In this document: piece after piece, positions 45,025 to 52,933 of the stretch
How the letters are laid out: each line of letters starts with the position of its first letter
Numbering within the stretch: the first letter of the stretch is position 1
Assembly (NCBI RefSeq): GCF_014652815.1
Contig: NZ_BMZN01000001.1
Location: forward strand, 976,888-1,040,887
Direction: 5' to 3'
DNA length: 64,000 nt
Source of the DNA: Alcaligenes pakistanensis
Lineage (GTDB): Bacteria > Pseudomonadota > Gammaproteobacteria > Burkholderiales > Burkholderiaceae_B
Translations under genes and position numbers: made by a program
The notes under the pieces: generated by a model
The model's input: the letters and a program-made list of their open reading frames with translations, nothing else
Told to the model about the DNA's origin: nothing
Database searches by the model: none

Positions 45025-46677
45025 TCAGACCTCCAGCTCAGCGGTACGGCGCACCGTCTCCGAGCGAGACTCGGTCAACGCAAAAGCACCCGACTTCACA
45101 ACCATCAGCAAGACGTGCAGAGCAAATACCAGGTGACCCAAGGTCATCAAGGCACCACCGATGGAACGACCTTGCAACCAAGGCATCGTGACAGCTACCG
45201 ACTCCATGAAGCCACGCGTTGGGTCCAACAAAGCCAAACCTTGCAACACACCGCCAATGCTCAGCGTGATCATGTAAACCGCAAACCCAGCGACCACCAA
45301 CCAGAAGTGCCAGGAGATCAAGGCAGGACGGGGCCAGGCAGTATTCAGAATGCGCGGCAAGGCAAAGTACACGCCACCAAAAATCACCATGGTCACAAAG
45401 CCGTACATACCCAGGTGAGCGTGAGCCACCGTGAAGTGTGTGAAGTGTGTAATGGAGTTCAGCGAGCGTAGAGCTTCCGCAGAGCCCTGTAGGGAGGCGG
45501 CGGTGTACATCATGGCGCCAAAGACAATGAAGCGCAGAACTGGCGAGTGGCGCAGCGCACTGAAGTGACCTTTCAGGGTCAAGTGCTGGTTAGCCGAGAA
45601 GGCCAGAACCGGGATCACCATCATCACGCTTTGCACAATAGACAAGGTAATCAGCCACTCAGGGATCGGACCGCCAATCAAATGGTGTGCGCCGACCTGA
45701 CCGTAGAAAAAGGCCAGCGTCCAGAACCCCAGCAAAGACAGGTTGTAGGAACGTACAGGACGTCCGATCACCTTGGGCAGGAAGTAGTAAATGGCCGCAA
45801 TCGACATGGGGGTGTAGAACAAACCCAGCACGTTGTGCCCAAACCACCAGTTCATGGTGGCCTGCTCCACGCCAAAGTGCACGCCTGGAACCTTAGCAAC
45901 CAGATACAGAATCGGGAACCAGAACAAGGCCGCCCCGATGTACCAGACTGACACGTACAAGTGCTTGACCTTGCGCTGCGACAGCATCAAAGCCAAAGGC
46001 ATACCAATCATCATGCCGCCAAAGGCGAACAGCACACCGATCTGCCAGGGAATTTCCAGCCATTCCATACCGGCATTCAAGCCTATAGCCAAAGCCCCAA
46101 TTCCTGCGACCAAAGCTGCGTTCCAAACCAGGCCACCGACAATTACCAAACGGCCACCCAGAAGAGGCGTCTGCAGCAAGCGCGGCAACATCCAGATCGT
46201 CAGCCCCAACAAGCCCATGGGCGCCCAGCCATAGGCCACGCCATTCAGGTGAATGGTACGCAGACGGCCAAAACTCAACCAGGACACGTCACCCAGGAAC
46301 TCGGGCCAGTGCAATTTCAACGAGCTGATCAGTCCGGCAAAAGAGGCCACCACCAACCAGACCACCGCACAGACAATCAACAAAAAAGCAGGCAAGGAGC
46401 TGGAGCGGTCTGCCTGTTCGCGTGCGGCCATTTCCACCGCACTGGTTTGCTGGCCATGGTTCTCTGCCAGATGGTCGGCGGCTGCCAGACTGAGCGCCTG
46501 CCGTTGCGCCTCGCCAGCAGACGGTTCTTCGGGCCGGCCAATTTCGCCCTTATTGAAAATAGTGCGTGCACCACTGACGTCAGCATCAAACAGGCCCTTG
46601 CGCAAGGACCAGATAAAGGCAAAAAGCCCAGCAATCGACAGGATGAATGCGGCAAGCAAAAGTGCCGTCGGGTTCAT
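45025..46677 (-). CDS. cbb3-like cytochrome c oxidase subunit I with N-terminal CcoS-like segment
   Basis: This is a 550-residue haem-copper oxidase catalytic subunit. The cbb3 landmarks are 'TIHLNGVAYGW' (low-spin haem His), 'WWFGHNVLGLFYTPMSIAAIYYFLPK' (with the Tyr pair of helix VII), 'GAHHLIGG' (CuB His-His) and 'THFTVAHAHLGMYGF' (haem His-x-His). Before the core, residues 1-50 ('MNPTALLLAAFILSIAGLFA', then 'GLFDADVSGARTIFN') resemble CcoS, the cbb3 assembly membrane protein, joined by a polar linker of about 45 residues. The start at 46677 has AGAGGA upstream. It appears to be an alternative cbb3-like oxidase of the CcoNOP type with small subunits, divergent from a MocR regulator. Confidence 0.9.
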   Translation of the reverse strand: MNPTALLLAAFILSIAGLFAFIWSLRKGLFDADVSGARTIFNKGEIGRPEEPSAGEAQRQALSLAAADHLAENHGQQTSAVEMAAREQADRSSSLPAFLLIVCAVVWLVVASFAGLISSLKLHWPEFLGDVSWLSFGRLRTIHLNGVAYGWAPMGLLGLTIWMLPRLLQTPLLGGRLVIVGGLVWNAALVAGIGALAIGLNAGMEWLEIPWQIGVLFAFGGMMIGMPLALMLSQRKVKHLYVSVWYIGAALFWFPILYLVAKVPGVHFGVEQATMNWWFGHNVLGLFYTPMSIAAIYYFLPKVIGRPVRSYNLSLLGFWTLAFFYGQVGAHHLIGGPIPEWLITLSIVQSVMMVIPVLAFSANQHLTLKGHFSALRHSPVLRFIVFGAMMYTAASLQGSAEALRSLNSITHFTHFTVAHAHLGMYGFVTMVIFGGVYFALPRILNTAWPRPALISWHFWLVVAGFAVYMITLSIGGVLQGLALLDPTRGFMESVAVTMPWLQGRSIGGALMTLGHLVFALHVLLMVVKSGAFALTESRSETVRRTAELEV

Positions 46678-46787
46678 GGTATTCCTCTGATTAGGTAGGG
46701 CCGCACCCCACGAGGGCACGGACGAAAACACCCGGCAAGGCTACCCGTCGGTACAGAGCATTCCAAGAATCAGTTAACGCTTCAAAA

Positions 46788-46893
46788 ACCCTATCAGTTT
46801 TCCAAAAAACCGCCTGAACCGCTATTTGCTTGTGTTTGGAAGCCTACCCATCAGATAATAGAAAAACCATATTTTGACTATTTACCCTATCAG
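46788..46893. promoter_or_regulatory. Repeated ACCCTATCAG motif between the oxidase operon and a MocR gene
   Basis: ACCCTATCAG occurs exactly at 46788-46797 and 46884-46893, with a shorter ACCCATCAG at 46846-46854, all in direct orientation. The last copy ends 17 bp before the MocR start. Direct repeats are typical MocR operators, so autoregulation is likely, with possible control of the divergent oxidase operon. Confidence 0.5.
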
Positions 46894-46910
46894 ATTGACT
46901 ACATCTGCCC

Positions 46911-48335
46911 ATGAAACTATATGAAAGTCTGGCCAAAGAGCTGGCACAAGCGATCTTGGATGGCACCGTTGCCACTGGCGAACGCATGCCTTCTGTGCGC
47001 CAGCTAATGGACCAGCACAAGATCAGTGCCTCGACGATTTTTCAGGCCTACTACCGCCTGGAAGCACAGGGGCTGATCCAGGCCCGGCCACGCTCGGGCT
47101 ATTACGTTTGTACCAATCTGTCCCCTCACACACTGGAAGCCGACACAGCTTCCCAGCCCCCTTTGCAAGCCACCAGCGTCAACAATAGCGACCTGATCAT
47201 GGCGATCTTGCAGTCCAGTTCAGAGCGCTCTGTCGCCCCTTTGGGGTCCGCTTTTCCCAGCCCGCTGCTCTTTCCGCTGGAACGACTTGGACGCTTCCTG
47301 TCGGCCAGCCTGAAGCAGCAAGATCCCTTAGCCAGTCTGGATGATCTGACCCAAGGCCACGCCGCCTTGCGTCGGCAGATTGCCTTGCGCTATCTGGCTC
47401 AAGGCATGGCCATCAATGCCAACGATATTGTGATTACCAATGGTGCTCTGGAAGCACTGAATCTGTGCCTGGCGGCCGTCACCCAGCCGGGCGATATCGT
47501 GCTGGTGGAGTCCCCCACCTTTTACGCGGCGCTGCAATCGCTGGAACGCATGAAGTTGCAGGCTCTGGAAGTGCCCACCCACCCGCGTGAGGGCATTGAT
47601 CTGGATGCCTTGGAGCAGGCCATCGTGCGCCATGCCCCCAAAGCCTGCTGGCTGATGACCAATTTTCAGAACCCGTTGGGCAGCCTGATGCCGGACGCCA
47701 AAAAAGCACAGCTCGTCGAGCTGCTAGCCCGCCATGAAATTCCCCTGATCGAGGACGATGTCTACGGCGAGCTTTACTTTGACACCGAACGCCCCCGCCC
47801 AGCCAAAGCCTTTGACCGCCAAGGTTTGGTGATGCATTGCTCGTCTTTTTCCAAAACCCTGGCACCCGGCTATCGCATTGGTTGGGCCGTGCCAGGACGC
47901 TATACCCGTGAAGTCGCCAAAGCCAAGCTGACCACGACGCTGACCTCCCCCGTTCCCACGCAACTGGCCTTGGCCAGTTATCTGGAAAAAGGGGCCTACG
48001 ACCAGCACCTGCGCCGCCTGCGTACGCAGCTGAAAAACCAGTATGAGCAGTTCTCCAAGGCCTTAGGCCGCTTCTTTCCCGCCGGCACCCGAGCCACTCG
48101 CCCCGAGGGCGGCTACTTTCTATGGGTAGAACTGGAAAAAAGCGTGCAGACCCTGGATCTGCATCGCCAGGCCTTGTCACAAGGCATCAGTTTGGCACCG
48201 GGCTCCATTTTCTCCACCACTCAACACTACAGCCATTGCTTACGTTTGAATTTTGGACACCCGTGGACGGAGCAAAGCAGTCATGCCTTAGAAATTTTGG
48301 GGCATCTTTGCAAGCCATTGCCACTTAAAAAATAA
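46911..48335 (+). CDS. MocR-family PLP-dependent transcriptional regulator
   Basis: This 474-residue regulator has a GntR winged helix at about 1-70 ('GERMPSVRQLMDQHKISASTIFQAYYRLEAQGLIQARPRSGYYV') and an aminotransferase-like domain. The PLP lysine K315 is in 'SSFSKTLAPGYRIGW', and 'WLMTNFQNPLGSLMP' and 'LIEDDVYGELYF' are family phrases. It is divergent from the cbb3-like operon, with direct-repeat candidate operators between them. It is the third MocR-type regulator in 64 kb. The effector and targets are unknown. Confidence 0.92.
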   Translation: MKLYESLAKELAQAILDGTVATGERMPSVRQLMDQHKISASTIFQAYYRLEAQGLIQARPRSGYYVCTNLSPHTLEADTASQPPLQATSVNNSDLIMAILQSSSERSVAPLGSAFPSPLLFPLERLGRFLSASLKQQDPLASLDDLTQGHAALRRQIALRYLAQGMAINANDIVITNGALEALNLCLAAVTQPGDIVLVESPTFYAALQSLERMKLQALEVPTHPREGIDLDALEQAIVRHAPKACWLMTNFQNPLGSLMPDAKKAQLVELLARHEIPLIEDDVYGELYFDTERPRPAKAFDRQGLVMHCSSFSKTLAPGYRIGWAVPGRYTREVAKAKLTTTLTSPVPTQLALASYLEKGAYDQHLRRLRTQLKNQYEQFSKALGRFFPAGTRATRPEGGYFLWVELEKSVQTLDLHRQALSQGISLAPGSIFSTTQHYSHCLRLNFGHPWTEQSSHALEILGHLCKPLPLKK

Positions 48336-48454
48336 AGACCCGTAGGGCTGGTCGATAGCAAATAAGAATCACTAACACATTGAGATATATAGACAAAAAC
48401 TTCATTATGAAACGGTTTTACTACAGAAAAAAACCGACTATTCAGGAGTTTTTG

Positions 48455-48880
48455 ATGTCGCATATCCTACGTAGCAAACTGATTGGTGTCTGGAAACTGA
48501 TGTCGTTTAATTTTGTGCCCTCGGATGGCTCGCCTTCCTATCCGGGCCTAGGACCCAAGCCGATTGGCATGTTGATTTATACGGGAACAGGCTACATGGC
48601 CGCCCAACTGGGCAGCAGTGACAGAACAGTGCAAGACCCGTGCCAAAGCCTGGTAGACAGTTATCTGGCCTATGCAGGTACGTTTGAGGTAAATGAAGCG
48701 GCCCAATGTGTAACCCATTTTGTGGATATGTCCCTATACCCGGATTGGGTGGACGTGCCCCAGCCAAGACTGGCACGATTCACAGAAGGAGCGCTGGAAC
48801 TGATCACCCGTGATCCTGTGGTAGTCGGTGGCAAACTGGGCATGGGCACCTTATTGTGGAATCGGGCCGGCCCTACATAA
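48455..48880 (+). CDS. Lipocalin-like domain protein
   Basis: This 141-residue protein matches the bacterial lipocalin-like (Lipocalin_5 type) family: 'LIGVWKLMSFNFVPSDGS', 'GMLIYTGTGYMAAQLGSSDR', 'YAGTFEVNEAAQCVTHFVDMSLYPDWVDVPQPRLARF'. It has no signal peptide and is probably cytoplasmic. The ATG at 48455 has AGGAG seven bases upstream; an earlier in-frame ATG at 48380 adds a basic, AT-rich extension. Function is unknown; members may bind small hydrophobic ligands. It is convergent with the LysR gene. Confidence 0.8.
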   Translation: MSHILRSKLIGVWKLMSFNFVPSDGSPSYPGLGPKPIGMLIYTGTGYMAAQLGSSDRTVQDPCQSLVDSYLAYAGTFEVNEAAQCVTHFVDMSLYPDWVDVPQPRLARFTEGALELITRDPVVVGGKLGMGTLLWNRAGPT

Positions 48881-48935
48881 ACACAAACTCCGGGGACACC
48901 CAACGAGCACAGGGCCAGCCTACAAGCTGGCCATT

Positions 48936-49859
48936 TCAACTCTGCGCAACCGCGTCCAGCGCACTCAAAAAGTAATCCACAATCGCATGCGCGCGTCGAT
49001 CCTTGCGCATGGCCAGCGATAAAGGAATCGTGAACTGACGCTGCTGCGGCTCCAGCGCCCTCATCTGGCCCTTTTCCACCCAACGGGCCGCCACATGCTC
49101 GGGCAAGAAGCCGATGTACTCACCGGTCAAAATCAAAAAGGCGATACCTTCCCGATCACTAGCCGTCGCCACACAATTCAAATCCTGGTGCTGGGAAATA
49201 GCTTCCGAACTCATCCGATATGCAGGTGCAATAGCAGCCGCAGCGCGCAAATCCGCAGACGATACGGCCCCTTGTTGCGCCACGCGGAACAAAGGATGCT
49301 CCCAGGAGCAATACAGGAAATAAGGCTCGGCATACAAAGTGCGGTACTCCAGCCCACTTAGCGCATTGGTTTCGGGTAGCACGCCCATATGCAAGCGACC
49401 TTCTAATAAGCCACGCTCTATTTCCCCCGGCGTACTCATGCTGATGTGTACCCGCACCGCATCACTGTTTTGCCGCAGGGTACGCAAGGCGGAAGTAATG
49501 TGCATGTGTGGTTGCGAGATCAAACTATTCATCAAACCTATATTCAAGTCGCCCCGCAAACTGGAATGCAGCTGATTAACCTCGCTACGGAAGTTTTCCA
49601 CTGCCGCCATCAAGGTTTCACTGGCCCGCAGCACTTGTCGACCTTCTTCCGTCAAGGCAAAACCCGCCCTGCCACGCTGGCACAGCCGTATTCCCCCCAG
49701 GCGCTTTTCCAGATCGCTCATGTGCAAGCTGATGGCCGAGCGCGTAATCCCCAGCACACCCTCTGCGGCCGAGAAACTGCCCACTTGCACCACCGTTCTG
49801 AACACACGCAGCAGGCGCAAATCAAAATCGGAAACCTGCAAGAGTCCTTTCAGATGCAT
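48936..49859 (-). CDS. LysR-family transcriptional regulator
   Basis: This regulator of about 307 residues has the N-terminal LysR helix-turn-helix 'FDLRLLRVFRTVVQVGSFSAAEGVLGITRSAISLHMSDLEKRLG' (about 11-54) and a C-terminal substrate-binding domain. The start is uncertain; ATG 49859 is used, but the frame is open to 49913. It is divergent from the omega-aminotransferase gene by 100 bp, the usual geometry for a LysR regulator and its target, so control of that gene by an amino compound is a reasonable inference. Confidence 0.9.
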   Translation of the reverse strand: MHLKGLLQVSDFDLRLLRVFRTVVQVGSFSAAEGVLGITRSAISLHMSDLEKRLGGIRLCQRGRAGFALTEEGRQVLRASETLMAAVENFRSEVNQLHSSLRGDLNIGLMNSLISQPHMHITSALRTLRQNSDAVRVHISMSTPGEIERGLLEGRLHMGVLPETNALSGLEYRTLYAEPYFLYCSWEHPLFRVAQQGAVSSADLRAAAAIAPAYRMSSEAISQHQDLNCVATASDREGIAFLILTGEYIGFLPEHVAARWVEKGQMRALEPQQRQFTIPLSLAMRKDRRAHAIVDYFLSALDAVAQS

Positions 49860-49959
49860 ATAGGTGAGTAAAACAATAAGTGAAGTTGAATAAAAACGTA
49901 TTTTACTCAACAACTTAGCTCCCTACACTGGGGGTATTCACCGCCTTGAGGAGACCGAC

Positions 49960-51306
49960 GTGAACTCACCCTACTTTGCGCCCCAGCAGATCACCAGTGA
50001 ACTCAATCTCCAGTCTCACTGGATGCCCTTTACCGCGAATCGGCACTTTCAGCAGGACCCACGCCTGGTCGTCAAAGCCGAAGGCAACTGGCTGTACGAC
50101 CAGGACGGTCGCCAGATTTTTGACAGCCTGTCCGGGCTTTGGACTTGTGGTGCAGGCCATGCGCGCCATGAGATCCAGGCGGCTGTGCATCGCCAACTGG
50201 GGCAACTGGATTACTCTCCCGCCTTTCAGTTTGGACACCCCGCCGCATTCCAACTGGCCGACAAGCTGACTCAGCTCACCCCAGAAGGCCTGGACCACGT
50301 GTTCTTCACCAACTCCGGCTCTGAATGTACGGACACCGTCGTCAAAATGGTGCGTGCCTACTGGCGCATCAAAGGCCAGGCCACCAAGACCCGCCTGATT
50401 GGCCGTGCTCGTGGGTATCACGGCGTCAACGTGGCGGGGACCAGCCTGGGTGGCATAGGCGGCAACCGCAAAATGTTTGGCCAGTTAATGGACGCCGACC
50501 ACTTGCCCCACGTGCTGCAAGCAGACTGCGCCTTCACACACGGCCAACCTGAAACCGGCGGTCTTACCCTGGCCGATGAGCTGCTTAAACTGATCGAACT
50601 GCACGATGCCAGCACCATCGCCGCTGTTTTTGTAGAGCCCGTCTCCGGCTCGGCGGGCGTGCTGGTCCCTCCCACCGGCTATCTGCAACGCCTGCGCCAG
50701 ATTTGTGATCAGCACAACATCTTGCTGGTGTTTGATGAAGTCATTACCGGCCTGGGCCGCTTAGGCACCAACACCGGAGCTGAATACTTTGGCGTCACCC
50801 CTGATCTGATGACCATGGCCAAACAGCTGACCAACGGGGCCATTCCCATGGGTGCCGTCATTGCCAGCAAGGAAATCTATCAGACCTTTATGAGCCAGGA
50901 CCTGCCCTTACACGCCGTCGAATTCAGCCATGGCCATACCTATTCCGCCCATCCGGTAGCGTGTGCTGCTGGTCTGGCCGCGCTAGAGCTGCTGGAACAA
51001 GACAACCTGCTGCAACGCTCTGCCGAGCTGGCTCCACATTTTGAGCAAACCCTGCACCAGTTGCGCAACAGCCCCAACGTGGTCGATATCCGCAACTGCG
51101 GCCTGGCTGGAGCAATCCAATTGGCACCGCGCAATGGCGACCCTGCCATCCGTCCTTTCGAGGCGGGTCTACAACTGTGGAAGCAAGGTTTTTACGTACG
51201 CTTCGGAGGCGACACCCTGCAGTTTGGCCCCACCTTCACCAGCACACCCGCGCAGATCAGTTCCTTGTTCGATGCAGTAGGCGGCGTCTTAAAGCAACTG
51301 GCTTAA
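49960..51306 (+). CDS. Class III omega-amino acid:pyruvate aminotransferase
   Basis: This is a 448-residue fold-type I, class III PLP aminotransferase. The PLP lysine is K288 in 'MAKQLTNGAIPMG', with 'FDEVITGLGRLG' upstream containing the PLP aspartate. The N-terminus 'LQSHWMPFTANRHFQQDPRLVVKAEGNWLYDQDGRQIFDSLSGLW' and 'TNSGSECTDTVVKMVRAYWR' match beta-alanine:pyruvate transaminases. It should transaminate omega-amino acids or amines to aldehydes. The start is GTG with AGGAG upstream. It is probably activated by the divergent LysR regulator. Confidence 0.92.
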   Translation: MNSPYFAPQQITSELNLQSHWMPFTANRHFQQDPRLVVKAEGNWLYDQDGRQIFDSLSGLWTCGAGHARHEIQAAVHRQLGQLDYSPAFQFGHPAAFQLADKLTQLTPEGLDHVFFTNSGSECTDTVVKMVRAYWRIKGQATKTRLIGRARGYHGVNVAGTSLGGIGGNRKMFGQLMDADHLPHVLQADCAFTHGQPETGGLTLADELLKLIELHDASTIAAVFVEPVSGSAGVLVPPTGYLQRLRQICDQHNILLVFDEVITGLGRLGTNTGAEYFGVTPDLMTMAKQLTNGAIPMGAVIASKEIYQTFMSQDLPLHAVEFSHGHTYSAHPVACAAGLAALELLEQDNLLQRSAELAPHFEQTLHQLRNSPNVVDIRNCGLAGAIQLAPRNGDPAIRPFEAGLQLWKQGFYVRFGGDTLQFGPTFTSTPAQISSLFDAVGGVLKQLA

Positions 51307-51464
51307 AAACACGTTGTGGGCGGCTTGCCTCAAGCTGCCCACATCCAAGCACTCTCGTTTCCACTAGATACCTTAAGCTTAAGTCCAAGCCACTCAAGCC
51401 CCTGCTCCAAACCCAACAAAAGCGCCATAATACGAGCTTTGCTCCACAAGAATCGTCCAGCACC

Positions 51465-52301
51465 ATGAGTCCATCCACACCCTCTTCACTTGTTCAAGCT
51501 CCTATAGGCTTGTTTGATTCGGGCGTGGGCGGCCTGTCCATTTGGCTGGCCTTACGCCAATCCTTGCCCAAGGAAAACCTGCTGTATCTGGCCGACTCAC
51601 AATGCGCCCCTTACGGCGACCGCTCCCCGGAGTGGATCGTAGAGCGTACCCTGCGCATGGCACAGATTCTGGTAGATCAAGGCTGCAAAGCCCTGGTTAT
51701 TGCCTGCAATACCGCCACCCTGGTCGCCGCCCCCACATTGCGCGCCAAACTGAGCATTCCCATCATCGCCATCGAGCCGGCCATCAAACCGGCTGCTGCC
51801 TTAAGCCGCAGCCGCAGCGTCGCCCTGATGGCCACCAGCCGCACACTGGACAGCAGCGGACTGCAAAACCTGATCCAGCGCTACGCCAACGATATAGAAA
51901 TCATCCGTATCCCCTGCCCTGGACTGGCCGACCGAGTCGAAACCCTGCAGCTTTCGGGCCCCGAAATCGAAGCCGAACTGCGGGAACGCTTGGCGCCCGC
52001 CCTGCAAAGCCAAGCCGACACACTGGTGCTGGGCTGCACACACTACCCATTTTTACGGCCTACTATCGAAGCCATCAGCGGCTCACGCTTCCATATCCTG
52101 GAACCCTCCTTCGCCGTCGCCGCCCAGGTATACCGCCGCCTGGAACAAGCCCATTGCCTGAACAGCCAAACACAAGCAGGTAGCAGCGCCTTCATCAGCA
52201 GCGCACCAATCGAACAGGCCCGAGCCGTTGTCCAAGTACTAACAGGACTGGCCGAACCCACCATGCTGGCTTTTCCAACACAGCCACTGAAAACACGGTA
52301 A
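51465..52301 (+). CDS. murI: Glutamate racemase
   Basis: This 278-residue cofactor-independent racemase supplies D-glutamate for peptidoglycan. The catalytic cysteines are C81 in 'VIACNTATLVAA' and C191 in 'LGCTHYPFL'. 'IGLFDSGVGGLSIW' (about 14-27) and 'ADSQCAPYGDRS' are family motifs. The ATG at 51465 is used because upstream in-frame sequence overlaps the aminotransferase gene and is not racemase-like. It is followed by a 632-bp non-coding stretch. Confidence 0.95.
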   Translation: MSPSTPSSLVQAPIGLFDSGVGGLSIWLALRQSLPKENLLYLADSQCAPYGDRSPEWIVERTLRMAQILVDQGCKALVIACNTATLVAAPTLRAKLSIPIIAIEPAIKPAAALSRSRSVALMATSRTLDSSGLQNLIQRYANDIEIIRIPCPGLADRVETLQLSGPEIEAELRERLAPALQSQADTLVLGCTHYPFLRPTIEAISGSRFHILEPSFAVAAQVYRRLEQAHCLNSQTQAGSSAFISSAPIEQARAVVQVLTGLAEPTMLAFPTQPLKTR

Positions 52302-52933
52302 AACCTGCCCACACCGACCCTGCTTCCCCGTCGACCACGCTGAACCGGCCGACCTATATCTCCACTCGCTGACCAGCAGGTTCCCCCATCCCCTTACTTG
52401 GCTGGCTGGCTTGCTGGCTTGCTGGCTTTAAAAACCCTCTTTTAGGATGATTTTTTAAAGCCAGCCCACACTCAAAACCTAATTTTTATTTATGAGAGAA
52501 GGCACAAACAGTCATTCCGACCTTCCTCACAGTAAGTGACTACGAGCCGCTTGGAGAGCTCTTAGAGCGATCCCGGCAAGAGACGCCCACCCATCACGCA
52601 CAGACATCTCCCACCTGCCTGCCACAACTTCACACTTAAAACATAAGAACCCGCCTAAAGAACGCCACACCCCACCTCCCGTAACAAACCATCCATCAAA
52701 CCGCCATCTCTCCGGCAAGCCGCAGCCAGCCAGCCCTCCACCGCCCGTCCCTCCCGCCCCAAGCCCCCCATCCCATAAAACACAATCCAATCATCGGCGG
52801 ATTTAGCCATCCCTTAACAAGGCAGTCACACGCCCTTCCTACACTGCCTCCTGTCCTGATCCGATGCCGACTGGGCCGCCCACCCCACGCACAGTCTGGC
52901 CTCTCTTTCCCCATCCTCTACACGAGTGGCTGT
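52302..52933. other. 632-bp intergenic region after murI
   Basis: No credible gene is seen in this stretch. It contains a short tandem repeat and a perfect inverted repeat (52400-52466), then C-rich, low-information sequence running into the lipoprotein gene at 52934. No tRNA-like or insertion-sequence-like structure was recognised. Confidence 0.6.
52400..52466. repeat. GGCTTGCT tandem repeat merging into a 14-bp perfect inverted repeat
   Basis: From 52400 the sequence repeats GGCTGGCT/TGCTGGCT units to about 52428. The last unit begins GCTGGCTTTAAAAA (52421-52434), which is exactly complementary to TTTTTAAAGCCAGC (52453-52466). A T run precedes rather than follows the right arm, so on RNA this is a long hairpin rather than a standard terminator. 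It may still end murI transcription. Confidence 0.6.
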
